NCBI GenBank assembly: GCA_037074705.1
Contig: CM073592.1
Location: 24,586,629 to 24,650,628 of the forward strand
DNA: 64,000 bases
Reading direction: 5' to 3'
Origin: Zhengitettix transpicula
Lineage: Eukaryota; Arthropoda; Insecta; Orthoptera; Tetrigidae
Part shown: positions 1 to 11,798 of the stretch, one piece after another
How the letters are laid out: every line of letters begins with the position of its first letter
Position numbering within the stretch: the stretch's first letter is position 1
The notes under the pieces: generated by a model
The model's input: the letters and a program-made list of their open reading frames with translations, nothing else
Database searches by the model: none
What the model was told of the DNA's origin: nothing
Position numbers and translations under genes: made by a program

Positions 1-907
1 TTAATATCTTTGGTTATATTTTTATTCATATGAATGTAGAGAAACTTCGTTGAGTTGTTAAAAATATTTTAATTGTATGATATAATGGTCGTTGATTTAT
101 TAATTTTATTATATTAAAAAAATACGTTTACTCTTCTAAGTTTTGTAGGCTCTTAATTTTTTTTAATCATCACTAATAAACTATCCCAAACTATCTTTGT
201 ACACGTTTCAAATTCTTCTTTTCATTCTCAACGTCAATTATTATTTTCACACACGTCAGACGCTAACTTTTCAGGAAAATATAAACGACGATAATTTTTT
301 TCCTTTTCTTCATGTTTGGAAACACACGAGACAGTCTTCTACAATTATAACAGTACACATGGAACTTTAAAGTACCGTGACATAACTCAGTGTAGTTTAT
401 TCCAGTCCTCAAAATTTTACACAACGGTTTCTGTCTTCCTTTTTATGTATAAGCGGTTTGAAACCACACACATTTTCATCTGACATGTTTGTCTGCTTCT
501 TTTAATTACCTCCAGCAATTCTCGTCACAGTAAATAAACTTTAATTGTCAACACGTCTACGTTTGTCGCAGTTCTACTTCATCCCCCCCCCCTTTCCGTC
601 TACTTAAGGCCGACATTGTTCTCTAGTGGCACCGAATTTAATATATTTTCAGCATTTGCGTTTATGGTTACACTGAACATCCCCTTCAATATCAACAACC
701 CGCAAAGTTTATTTTTTCTTTAAAAAACTATATTTTACTTTCCACCGAAAAATTAATATATTTTAATGCGGTCATCTTTGCTATTTCTTAATTTAAATAC
801 GTAAAGACACAAATTTACTAATCATGCTTCTGGTCAAGAAACTGCAACATGGAGTTTTTCTTCTAGCTAACACACAAAATAAATTCATTAAGAACTTTCA
901 GTTATTT
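1..907. other. A+T-rich stretch, no gene recognised
   Basis: I see no open frame with recognisable protein character and no RNA gene here. The only marked feature is a run of ten C at 583-592. The last 12 bases before the SINE that follows form the left copy of its target-site duplication. Confidence 0.6.
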
Positions 908-919
908 AGTTTCTCCTTT
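908..919. repeat. Target-site duplication of R1, left copy
   Basis: AGTTTCTCCTTT is repeated without mismatch at 1481-1492, directly after the A tail. Confidence 0.85.
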
Positions 920-1480
920 AAGGCCTTCGAGGGCTATTCTCTCGCAGGCAATACCTGCGAGGGATATTCTCTCGCAAGCAGAACCTTGTAGGAGAGATAC
1001 GAAGGGGCTACCTTTGGGTATGCCTTTTCCTCTTCGTTTTTAAACTAAGGTTCCCACAAGCCGAGGCACCTCGGCCTGTTTTGAGAGGTGTATGTCCCAG
1101 GGCGCAGACCTTGGGCGTACGGTAAGAGTTGTCCGCTATTCCCATGGGAATAGTCGACCAGCTGCCTCCTAAACTGGTCAAGGCACGGAGAAGGGAATGC
1201 TGCGTCCCCACAGCAAACTCCTCTCCCGCTATCGGAAGGGCGTGGGACAAGTACCCAATGCCCGACCTACCCGATGCAGGTTTTCCTAGGGTTTTCCCTG
1301 CATTTCTTTAGGCGAATGCCGGGTAGGATCCTTAAACTATAGCCCGGGGGCCCTAGTAACCCTTGGCTACCTTCCTTCACCCTTCCGCATCCCCCCTTTC
1401 AAATCCCTTCCTATGCTATTAAAGGGGAATTGCCCAATGTTGGTCACCCTCATGTAGCCTGTCGCCCTAAAAAGAAAAAA
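920..1480 (+). mobile_element. Hairpin-headed SINE, copy R1, complete, with target-site duplication
   Basis: This is a complete member of the repeat that dominates the window, in the sense orientation with its A-rich tail on the right. It opens with two short stem-loops: a CTCGCAGG-type arm closes each loop of about 9 nt at 927-950 and 954-980. A body of about 270 bp follows. The 3' half, from about 1262, holds the order GGTTTTCC, GGGTTTTCCCTGC, AGGCGAATGCCGGG, CTATAGCCC, which I recognise as a segment shared by many insect SINEs. The element ends GTAGCCTGTCGCCCT plus an A-rich tail. The 12-mer AGTTTCTCCTTT lies exactly on both sides (908-919 and 1481-1492), a target-site duplication as expected from LINE-driven retroposition. 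A frame of about 60 codons runs along the sense strand and recurs in other copies, but it breaks freely between copies, so I read the element as non-coding. No tRNA-like head is visible. The nearest thing to a Pol III B box is a GGTCGAGGC-like string, which is weak. Confidence 0.88.
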
Positions 1481-1492
1481 AGTTTCTCCTTT

Positions 1493-3566
1493 CAACGTCT
1501 ACTAATGCGTCGAATGTCTTTGTTTCCTCCGCCGTAAATTATACAACAGCATTCCACCATCGCATTTCGTTTTCCCTTGTCACGTAAACTGACGATAAAT
1601 GCCCCAGAACAGTTTGTAATTATATTGCAACGTTATACTTACGTAATAATAACGGCGGTCGTAAACCACAATTTCTGCCAGAGGAAATGCATATTTATTG
1701 CATGTTACTGTGTTCATACCTCTCCGCTCTGCTGACGTGTGTGTGTGTGTGTCCATTCAGTCATTTGTTAATCAAGGGGAAAAATAAATTACTGTGTGTA
1801 AATCACAGTCAACGTGTAAAAAAAAAGCGGAAGATTTACTATATTTGTGTCCTAAAACTATCAAATTTCTACCCCAAAAAAAAATTTATTCCTTGTGCAA
1901 AGAAACTGCATTATATTTGCTATTTTTTCTTCACGTGGGATAAATCCCCATGACAGTATTATTAAAAAATGTAAATATAATAAACATTATGTCGTAATAA
2001 TATAAAAAAATATGTCGTTATAATATAAATGGTCCTGAAATTAAAAACAATTTACGAAATTCACTGCACTAATTATATAGTTATTTAAGAGAAATAAAAT
2101 TAAAAAATTAAAACAAAAACAATCATTTCAGGAATATATTATTGGAATTAAATCAAGCTGCGCATCAAAGGTGTAATAGAAACAATTTGTACAGTAAATA
2201 TAAGAATTTCGTATCGTAATTTATTTTCCATATAAATAAAATTAATTATTTTAGCATGGTTCCGTAAATCCCTTAAACGAAAAAAATTAGTGGCTAGATT
2301 TTTAACTTCGAATGTACCTTTTAACTGTTTAATAATATTTATGATGTATGTTTAATAATTTAATTAGATTATAACGCCCTCCATTTTTGGATATTCTTTG
2401 GTCTTCTTTGTCTGTTTAACCTATTCCTGAACCATTCTTTATTCTGGAAGATTTTATTAAGCTGTTATCCAGATAATTTATTCCAATAATTTATTGGTCC
2501 ATTTAAAATTGGAAAATTATCTACGTCATTTTTGTAACCTAACTTTCTTTAACGTTTATAATTCGAATTTCCCAGATAATAGTTATAGGCCATATTAATC
2601 ACTTCAAACATCCTGTCTAATGTATTGTAATGCCAATTAATGAAGACATTAATTGTGAAATTGAAAAGCTAAATTGTTTGAGACATCCTTTGTAGCGGCA
2701 GTAGCTTTTGAAACAACAATAGAAAACTCGGCTCCGTTCCTTTGTCGGAAGGTCCGTCAAAATGGCTTATGCGCGCTCAAATTGGGAGACGAGAGTGCAG
2801 TTCGCAGGGAGAGTTGTTGAGAGATGGTTCATGGAAATACTTCGTCGAGGTATAACAGTTTTGGAAGGAGAATTCAACCGGGTTGGCAATTAACAAGACA
2901 AAGTAGAACATTCATCAAAGTATAACGTCGAAACCTGCTAAGAAAAAGCAGTTTTTGTGTCCATAGCCGGCCAGAAATATCAAAAGTTTCAGTTTAAGTC
3001 CGGAACAATAAAGACTACCCAATCGACATAGCGCAGAATTCACCTAAGGCGAGCGGTCAACCTATAGATGACGAAAGAAGGAACATCCGAGTTCCTGACG
3101 ACATATACAATTTTGGCTTAAAAATTTGGTAGAATCTGTGAGTTTAGAAACAGTGTAAAACCCGAAAATTAAAGGTATGCTGGAATTCTGGGCAGACGTG
3201 AGTAACAATTTACAAAACAATTAAGTATGTAAACGTAATTGAAAGATAGCCGCCTGATTTCGTTCTCTTTTTGATTAAAATTGTTTATCAGAGTCAAACT
3301 TTTTACTTTTAATTTCGTTCACAATTAAATTTCGTTCTAGTTTAATTGACGAGTAAATTTCTTTTCCTTTTAATTTAATTTGTTGTTGATAAGATTATAA
3401 ATATTATTGATTTGTCCATTATGAAACCCAGTGAAGACCATGAGAAATTCAATATTTTAAATTTGTAATTGTTTGAGTTATTGCCACAATAAATCTTTTG
3501 TTTGTAAATTTCATTAATCTTTCATTTAAAAAGCCCACATGAAGTGTATATTACAGTATGTTACAG
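1493..3566. other. A+T-rich stretch, no gene recognised
   Basis: There is a short GT run near 1738-1751. The part from about 2690 to 3120 is noticeably richer in G+C than its surroundings, but its frames are short and match nothing I know. No repeat boundary could be drawn from this window alone. Confidence 0.5.
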
Positions 3567-3820
3567 TTTTTTTTAGAGTAACAGGCTTCAGGAGGGTAAT
3601 CCACGTGGCGGCAACTCTCCTTTAATAGCACTGGAAGGGAAGGAGGTGCGGAAAGGCAGAGGAAGGTAGCCAAGGGTCAACTGGGGGCCACGGGCTGTTG
3701 TTTAAGGATCCTGCCCGGCATTCGTCTAAAAGTGATGCAGGACAAACACTAGAAAACCTGTCTGAGGTAGGTCGAGTGTCTTGCTACTTGTCTCTTGCCC
3801 TTCCGATGTAAAGAGAGGGG
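3567..3820 (-). mobile_element. Hairpin-headed SINE, copy R2, diverged and 5'-truncated
   Basis: The T run at 3567-3574 is the complement of the A tail, and the 3' half of the SINE follows. It differs from most copies by the string GCAGGACAAACACT, shared with R3, which suggests an older subfamily. Similarity ends in the middle of the element near 3820. No target-site duplication was found. Confidence 0.8.
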
Positions 3821-5900
3821 TCTTAAAAGCAGTGAAATATATAATTGTCTAAATTAAACTGTAAGAGGAATTTGAACCGGAGAGTCTCTTCAAGCACGGT
3901 GAGGTTTTCGTGAAATTTAATGCTATTAGAATACGAAACCGTTGTTTTACGGGAAAAAATTGCGGCTCAATTTACACGGAGAAATTTAAAATGCTGCTAT
4001 AAATTACGTGTATTATTTTTTCATATATCAAAGAGGGTTGTTATATTTACGTGTCAAGTTTCTGCAAGATCATCACAAGAGAAATTGTAAAATATTACAG
4101 TTAACTGTCAACACATGACAACACTCATGACATTTGTGATAAATAATAGTAATCTGTCACTGCATGCATAATTTTGGTACAAGAAACAAAAAAGCAACAC
4201 ACCCTTGCAATACCCAAAACGGACTCCATTATAATAATATCACTACGTTAAATAAACTTCTAGTTAATTTTAAACAATTAAAAATCAATAAAATCAAACT
4301 AAAAATATACCTAACAAAATATTTGCGTGCTTCTTTCATTCAATTAATGTCTTGGCAGAATTATAATTATTAAAACAAGTAATTAACGACCCGTATAACA
4401 GACAATAATAAAAAAATAATTTTGAACGATACGTAATTTAAATATAAGTAGACGTTTCGATCGACTGTTGTGATCGTTGTCAACACTAAACGCCAGACTG
4501 AAATGATGTGACCTAAAGAACAAAACACTACAAAAAATATTAATACAACAATGATTGTTGAACAATCATAAATAGTGTTTAAATAAAAAGTGTCTTGGTT
4601 TCTATTTTTAAAAAAATTGTTGGACTTAATATCTGAGATAATTTTTTTTTAAAACAATTAACTACCTTATCTATAATAACAGAATTTTAAAAATTGAAGG
4701 AGTGATTGAGATCCAAAGAATATTTCGTAACGGGAGAACCTTTTTAAGATGGAAATTTTACATGTTCCTTAATTCTAGATAACAAAGATCGTTTGGTCTG
4801 GCCGATATAACAAAATGACCAATTATAGCAACTAATTTTGAAAACAGCTTTGTAGGATAATAAATATTAAGACAACCTTTGTGTATGTTTATCGAAATAT
4901 GAACAAAGGATTAATATATATTAGAAAATTACAATGACATTTAATTTCATAAATAACATTCTAAGTTTTGTAGATAATAAATCATAATATGGAACACATG
5001 AAAAGTTCTAGTAATCGTTTTTTTTTACGGGCAACAGTATTTTATTGTTATAAATTTAATTAGTTATAATACTAATGAATTTGACATTGAAATCAATATG
5101 ATAAAAAAATTAAAGTTAATAAGATGTGATATATCAGGAAATAACAAAGCTTTTGTCATCAAAATTAAAAACAGTTGCCTTTTTATGATTGATTAGAAAA
5201 GGTATTGAAAACTCTTCCTGAGGAAGTATTATTATGAAACCAATTAAATGTTAAAAATTGAATAAAAAAGTATTTAGGAAAAAGAATTATATCCGAATTG
5301 TATTAAAAATAATTAATTTAATTAATATGGTGTAATAGAAATAATTTCCGGGTATTATGGTAATATTGTTTATAATTTATGACTGACTAACTGTAATTGA
5401 AAACCACCTTTTAGGTAACATATGTGGAAAATTCTTAAAGTAAAAAGAAGTTAATATTATCAAGAGTTGGTTTTTTTAGGGAGCAGAAAAATTAAAACAA
5501 AAATATAATCGACAATTTATAATTTTATTGGTAGTTCTTTCTTCACTGGCAATAAATATTTTAATATCAGATACTTCCGTGTAGGCGGAAAACTGTATTT
5601 AATCCTGACGATTCCTGAAAGGAAACAAATAAAAAGGTTCTCGCTATAAAAAGCTTACATCCTTTCATATCGTAAAACAGCACGCGTCTACTTTAATATT
5701 ATTTTTTATTAAAAATAAATTCAGATTTGTCTTTACTATTAAAGCTCCCTCAGAATTAAACTGAAAATCAGCCCCTGGAAATTGTTGAAAAACTTTGGAA
5801 CGGTAAACTACTTTCAGGAAAATAAAAATAGAATCAAGTGTATTTATTTTTAACCACATATTTTCTTGTCCATCGCAAAAATGTTGATGCAAACGCTGGT
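3821..5900. other. A+T-rich stretch with a decayed hammerhead-like module
   Basis: No gene is recognised. On the minus strand at 4453-4484 a TGACAACGATC...GATCGAAACG arrangement resembles the CTGAnGA...GAAACG modules found elsewhere in the window. A weaker plus-strand version (CTGAGGAAG...GAAACC) lies at 5218-5255. Everything else is simple A+T-rich sequence. Confidence 0.45.
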
Positions 5901-5910
5901 GCATACACAC

Positions 5911-6439
5911 AATTTTTTTAGGATAACAGGCTACTCGAGGGTAACCCACATTGTGGCAACTCCCCTTTAATAGCATAGGAAGGGATTTGAAAGGGGGGAT
6001 GCGGAAGGGTAGAGGAAGGTAGCCAAGGGTTAACTAGGGCCCCCGGGCTATAGTTTAAGGATCCTCCCCGGCATTTACCTGAAAGTAATGCAGGACAAAC
6101 ACTAAGAAACCTGCATCAGGTAGGTCGGGCATTTGGTACTTGTCCCACGCCCTTCCGATAGCGGGAGAAGAGTTTTCTGTGGGGACACAGTATTCCCTTC
6201 TCCAAACCTCGACCAGTTTAGGAGGCAGCTGGCCGACTGTTCCAATGGGAACAGTAAACAACGCTTACCGTATGCCCAAGGTCTGTGACCCCGGAACATA
6301 CACCTCTCAAAACAGGCCGAGTTGCCTCTGCTTGTGGGAACCTTAGTTCAAAAACGGAGAGGAAAAGCATCCCCAAAGGTAACCCCTTCGTGTCTCTCCT
6401 ACAAGGTTTTGCCTGCGAGAGAATAGCCCTCGCAGATCT
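5911..6439 (-). mobile_element. Hairpin-headed SINE, copy R3, near complete
   Basis: It runs from the T-rich tail complement at 5913 to a single head hairpin near 6408-6436. The flanks GCATACACAC (5901-5910) and GCATATACAC (6440-6449) differ at one base and look like an aged target-site duplication. It carries the GCAGGACAAACACT subfamily marker shared with R2. It sits directly beside the short copy R4. Confidence 0.85.
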
Positions 6440-6449
6440 GCATATACAC

Positions 6450-6521
6450 CTTTTCTTTAGTGTAACAGGCTACATGAAGGTAATCCACATGGTGGTAACT
6501 CCCCTTTAATAGCATAGGAAG
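6450..6521 (-). mobile_element. Hairpin-headed SINE, copy R4, only the 3' end
   Basis: About 70 bp of the 3' terminus plus the tail, strongly 5'-truncated. It abuts R3, so R3 probably landed in or beside the T-rich tail complement of this older fragment. Confidence 0.75.
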
Positions 6522-6663
6522 AAATATTTAGGAAAAATAGCTGCGGACTCCTGGGATTTTGAAAAAAACAACAGTTGAATCACTTTTTTTTTCATACATT
6601 TTTAAAGGAAATTCAACAAAAGAATAAATAAAAATGGATTTGCCGTTTCTTGACAATTGTTAA

Positions 6664-7370
6664 GTAACGTTATTATTTGGATTATACGGGTATTCCATTG
6701 TCTTGGAGTAGATAAGTAAGCAAGAAAAGGTGAAAAAGGAAAGCAAAGCAACAAGAAAAACAGAAATAAAGAGGCAGGTCAAAGAAAGTTCGTCTAGAAG
6801 ATCAGAAAAAGGATGTAGAGATAAGCTCCAAGCGAAGAAAACAATAAAAAAACAGAAAGAGAGAGGCAGTTTGCAAGAAACAAGTTAGGTTAAAGTTCAG
6901 AGAAAGATGTAGATACGTATCGATCGGTACAGAAACAAACTCTGTTCGTCATCAGGGAGAGAACAACACTCAGACGAGCAACATGAGAATACGAATACTC
7001 ATTAGGGGAGGAGGGGGGGGAGGCAGACCTACTAAATTCGGCCTGGATTTTTCTCAGTACTGTTCGAAACGTTTCTACATCATTCCTGACGATTATTCAA
7101 GTCATCTCTTTAACCTAACGTGTTTCTTGCACACTGCCACTCTCATTCCATTTTTTTCCTGTTTTCTTTGATTTCTTAGCTTGGAGTTTATCTCAACATC
7201 TTTTTTCTAATCTTCTAGGCGATCTTTCTGGTCATCTCTTTGACCTGCCTCTTTCTTTTTTTTCGTGTTTATTTTATTTCCTTTTTTTTACATTTCTTTG
7301 ACTTTTTTTCACTTCTTCTTGATCACTTATCTACTCCAAGACAATTTAATACCCGAAAAATCTAAATAAT
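6664..7370. repeat. Fold-back element FB1, arms about 260-300 bp
   Basis: The left arm (6664-6922) and right arm (7065-7370) are imperfect reverse complements. Shared landmarks are GTCTTGGAGTAGATAAGT (left) with ACTTATCTACTCCAAGAC (right), GAGGCAGGTCAAAGA with TCTTTGACCTGCCTC, and GTTAGGTTAAAG with CTTTAACCTAAC. The left arm is strongly purine-rich and the right arm pyrimidine-rich. The central loop holds a run of eight G at 7013-7020. The right arm ends where Helitron Hel1 begins. No coding capacity is seen. Confidence 0.85.
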
Positions 7371-8035
7371 CTAATAAATAAAGCAGATTGTTTGTTTATA
7401 TGTATGTTTGTATGTTCCTTATACAAATCTAGACCGGTGGAGAAAAATTCACCAAATTTTGTACACGTGTTCTTTACGTTCAGAAAACTAACACTGGGGG
7501 GTTAGACGCGTCTACCACCCCTTAGAAACGAGGGTGGAAATATATGAACATGCTAAAACAGCCGATATTTGAGTGGCATAAATATTTTATGGGGTCAACG
7601 AGATGTGATATGTGTATAATTTCAACCCCTTACAGCATTGGAAAGGAGGAACGTGAGGGGTGGGGGTGGAAGGGCGTTACAATAAAAATAACGTGAATAC
7701 AACCGAGTCAAATCCAGTGTAATGGATGTCTGTGAGTTTAATTATGACATTCAATTGGCTATTTAAACCCCCCACGGCCGGGGGTGGAATTTTTCAAACA
7801 TGGTCTCGATATATGCCTGGAATAAATATTTGTCGGGGTCAATGACGTTGATATTATTTCAACCGATGTTGTTTGTAAAATTTCAACCCCTTTCAGCGTG
7901 GTAGGGGAGCAGTGTTAGGGATGGGGGTGAGTGGCGTTTCATATAATTAACGCTAAAAGAACCGAGATTCGAGTCAAATTGGGGGGGGGGGTTATGGATA
8001 TACGACTTCCCGGGCAACGCCGGGAATCCAGCTAG
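7370..8035 (+). mobile_element. Non-autonomous Helitron Hel1, body type A
   Basis: It begins TC (TCTAATAAATAAA) after host A7369 and ends CTAG (8032-8035) before host T8036, the A|T insertion typical of Helitrons. A GC hairpin lies just before the end: CCCGG (8009-8013) pairs with CCGGG (8020-8024), then AATCCAGCTAG. The body holds two tandem modules of about 190 bp, each running from a GGAAATAT/GGAATTTT start to ACCGAG. A run of eleven G lies at 7981-7991. No Rep/helicase frame is present, so it would depend on an autonomous relative. Confidence 0.87.
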
Positions 8036-8036
8036 T

Positions 8037-9147
8037 GATAAATAAATGTATGGGAAAATGATGAAAGAAATTCCTTAAATTTAGTAATTCTTCTGTCTTG
8101 TATAAACTGATTTAACGACAGTGATTTAGTTGTTGTAGCAACGTAAAACTGCTACAGGACTATAGGAAAGCAGTCGTAGAAGTTAAATATAATTTATAAA
8201 ATAAATAAATAATAACTGATTGGTTCGATTGATTATTCTGTAGCTAAACTAATTCTTCATGATTGATTTTCAAAGATGGTAAATGTTGATTTTCGGACTT
8301 TTGTCTCACGCAAGGAGCCAGACCCCACACATTCGCCTTGACAGTGTAATTATTTTTGTCGACCTTGAGGCAACGAGATGTCTATACCCAGTTCCAATTT
8401 AAATATGACTCGCGTGAGGAAAGAAGTCTGTATGAATAGTCGCGGGTAAATTTGTTCCCAAAGTTCATGAATTTAAATGTGAATGCAAATCTCTTACAGG
8501 CAGACACAAGTTTACCCTCCGCTCTTTCGTGTCCTCAAATTTGTAGCAGTGAAACTTCTTCCTCAAGAAGCTAGTTACCGGGATTTCTAAATGAGAGGAA
8601 GAGTGTGGGGGGGGGGGGGGATGACGATAATGTAAGCTTTCCTCAGTAATATTCAACTCGAGCTGACGAATTAGTCTGGTTTTATCCACAATTTAAAGTG
8701 CAACTAATTCAGTGCCACCAAGAGTTTTCTCGTTACAGCGCGTCTGACGAGTTTATACTTTCTGTGTGTCCAAATTATTTCCATAATGGATCCCTTAATT
8801 AATTACACATTAAAAATACTTATTTGTTCAATATTCCTTCCGTCACCCGTCCTCTTTGAGCTAATCGACTAAATCTTATTCCAAGTTTTGAACAAATTCT
8901 CTTCTTCTAGCGATTAACTTTCATTCGATTTTCTCTGCTTTCTTTCATACCAGAAGATCTGTATGGTTGTATTTTTATTCCGTCGTTAAACAATTAAATA
9001 ATAATGTTTTCATTTTATTTGTCTTTGTTTCCTAAAAAAAAATTTTTTTTCTGACCTGATTGTTATTTTACTGCATAAAAAAATATTAATGCAAATTTTA
9101 ATTACGAAGTAAGACGTCACAGTGTCGTGAATTGAATCGAAATGTGA
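8037..9147. other. Unique stretch, no gene recognised
   Basis: The part from about 8270 to 8770 is less A+T-rich and contains a run of 14 G (8607-8620). A 74-codon minus-strand frame crosses that run and reads PPPPPH there, so it is a simple-sequence artefact. Confidence 0.5.
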
Positions 9148-9186
9148 AGCTCCAGCGAACCCGGGTTCGATTCCCGGATCCGTCGA
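9148..9186 (+). other. tRNA 3'-half-like sequence with a perfect B box
   Basis: CCCGGGTTCGATTCCCGG forms a T-arm, and GGTTCGATTCC (9164-9174) is a perfect Pol III B box. No convincing D arm or anticodon arm lies upstream, so this is a tRNA fragment or the head of a tRNA-derived retroposon. It lies about 70 bp left of fold-back FB2. Confidence 0.5.
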
Positions 9187-9258
9187 ATATTTTTCTACCT
9201 CATTAGTTATAATTATCTGATTTAATTTTACGTATTTTTTTAAATTAATAAATCAGTT

Positions 9259-10062
9259 AAATTTATGTAACGCTGAAATGATCGACAATCTAATTATTCT
9301 AAAAAGCTAAAAATATATTGTGACTGAAAATGGGTTTTTTAGTAATAAAAAGTTAATATTTAAATCTATTCTTTAAATTATTTTTCCCCAACATATTGCG
9401 TCATATGTACATCCTAAAAATCAGCTCTGAAGGTTGATTAATAATTTTTATTATGACGTATTATGGAAAAAAGAAAGAAAAAAATCAGGCTATTAGTCAC
9501 TAATTTCTTCTAGGCTGATATATTTCTATTTTTTAAAATAAAATGAGATAGTAAATCAGTTGATTTAGGAAAACAAAATCTTGCTACAATCTCGTTGGTT
9601 TTTTTTCAAAAACTTGGTGAATTTATCAACATTGTAATTGTTTGTAGTACAGGATGGTTATAATAAGTTGGATAAAACTTGAAGAAGATACGGACGTGCA
9701 TCGAAACGTCGTAACGCTATAAATATAAATAAAGAGTCTGTAAAAGGTCATAAACTAATTTACTACCTCATTTTATTTAAAAAAAATAGAAACATATCAG
9801 CCTAAAAGAAATTTATGACTAATAGGTCGATTTTTTCTTCCCTTTTTCCATAATACCTCATAATAAAAATTTATTATCAATCAACAGGGTTGATATTTAG
9901 GACGTACAAATGACCCTAAATGTTTGGGAAAAATAATTTTAAAAATATATTTAAATATTTACTTTTTATTACTAAAAAAATAACCCCATTTTCAGTCATA
10001 ATATATTTTTCCCTTTTTTAAAATAATTCGATTGTCGATCATTTCAGCGTTACATAAATTTT
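9259..10062. repeat. Fold-back element FB2, arms about 300 bp, hammerhead-like loop
   Basis: The left arm 9259-9555 and right arm 9759-10062 are imperfect reverse complements over their whole length. The outer ends are AAATTTATGTAACGCTG and CAGCGTTACATAAATTT; the inner landmarks are AAAATAAAATGAG and CTCATTTTATTT. The loop of about 200 bp contains TTGAAGAAG (from 9679) and TCGAAACGTCG (to 9711), the spacing and order of the hammerhead-like modules seen elsewhere in the window. No reading frame is conserved between the arms. Confidence 0.87.
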
Positions 10063-11798
10063 AAAATAACTACTATATATTCGTCAAATAGTATTAAAGT
10101 ATTTTATTTAAAAAATATTTTCTATTGTTAGTTTATTTAAATAATTGTTTAATAATATTACTCTTGAAGTCTTATAATAAAATTTTAATTTTAATTAATT
10201 ATTCAAATAATCATTGCCTCATTTATTAATAATTAATATTAATAATTATTTATTTATTATTAATTAATAATAATTAATATAAATAATCATTTATTATTTA
10301 ATAATTAATTAATTATTAATAACCCTGGGTTATTTATAATTAATATGTGTATTTTTATCCTGCATAAGGTCATTCTTTTTTTGTCTTAATATTCATCAGA
10401 AATAAAAAACAATTGTTTGGTTTTATCTGAATTTATCGAAAATACTTTATTTAAATGTAAATTTCTAGTGTCTCTAGATGTTATATTTAAAATAAATAGA
10501 AACATATTTATCCTTATCTCTGTTTTTATTCCCAGAAGAAAATTTGTAAAGTGGAATTCTTTTTACATTCTTTTACCTATGTATTCTAAATGTTTAAAGG
10601 GACGTGTTTAATGACCGTCATTGATTGTAATTTATTCTCTTTGTGGGAGGTTGACATTTCGGACAAACGGAGGTAATGTCGGTACTAACTTGTGCCGCGG
10701 ATGGTCGTCTGATACCATAAGTCCCACAGACCATGAAACGGTTCCTGAAAGAGAGCATTTAAATGTCACAGAGTGACGACGAGGCTGCTTAATGCGTCTC
10801 GAGACCTTTTCAGGTAACGGAAGAATCTATCTTGGAGTGGAATAGAGAAACTGGTGGAGTCAAAATTAGCTGCTTCCGTGGTGATGGATTTATTTAAAAA
10901 ATTAACCAAATACCAGGGAAACTATTATCTGCAATTTTTAATATTACTTACGTCATGCCCTTGGTTACGTACAACATCGCCAAAGAAGTAAATAACGTAG
11001 GTGTAGGGAAGATCAAACAACTAGTTTTCGTCACTGTCGTGTTGTATTTTTTAAAAATAAAATTTGAGTTCCTGTAAGTTCCAGCAAATATAATATGTCC
11101 TGTGAATTTTTTGAAATATATTCTCTTTGTTTTTCTCTCAACAAATCCTTAGAACAAGTGGTAAACAATTCGACAATTTTTATTTCTTTTCAACATTTAC
11201 CACCGATGAAAACTCGCACCGGAATGATTCATAATATTTATTTCCGTCCAGAATGTGTTACTAATTGCTTCAACTCCAATTCCACTCACTACCAGAAGAA
11301 CTCGATTACAATTCTAACCATATAATAATTGGCACACGAATTCCGTAAAATTCCACCGCCTCGATCAAGTACTCATGTATGTTTTTTGGACGTGTGGGTT
11401 TGGGTGGGGGGGTGAGAGGGGGGTGGTGGTGGTAAATTCCTCACATTACCATGTGATTTTTTTCCCCCGCAATCCATCTCAATTACTCAAATTCATATTA
11501 GCATTTATTAGCGTCAGTCACGGCCAACGTAGACGTTAACCTCATTAAAAACAGAGAGATGGAAATTTTTACCCTATTAAAATAGTACAATATCTGAAAA
11601 GGCAAATAATATGTAATAAGCTCACAAAAATGTAATAATTGTTTGCAGAGAAAAACGTGACGAAGTTTTCCGCTCCGGTTGGGATCAGTAAACCGTTCCT
11701 TGGATGCCAGGATTATGTTGGAGAAAACAGAGTTAAGTTAATAATTATATCAAAATATTAAAAAATGTAAGGGGAGGGTGATAAATTAGCATTTAAAA
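10063..11798. other. A+T-rich stretch, partly low complexity
   Basis: From 10170 to 10330 the sequence is built from TTAATAA-type words only. From about 10620 to 10900 and around 11340-11440 it is richer in G+C, with a G-rich run at 11403-11433. No gene is recognised. Confidence 0.5.

Noticed and set aside
1129..1311. Recurring frame of about 60 codons (VGQLPPKLVEARRRECCVP type) in many places
   Set aside because: It always lies on the sense strand of the hairpin-headed SINE and is broken by frameshifts and stops in several copies. It repeats because the SINE repeats, not because of selection on a protein.
8465..8689. Frame with a proline run (PPPPPH)
   Set aside because: The run is the translation of 14 consecutive G on the opposite strand.
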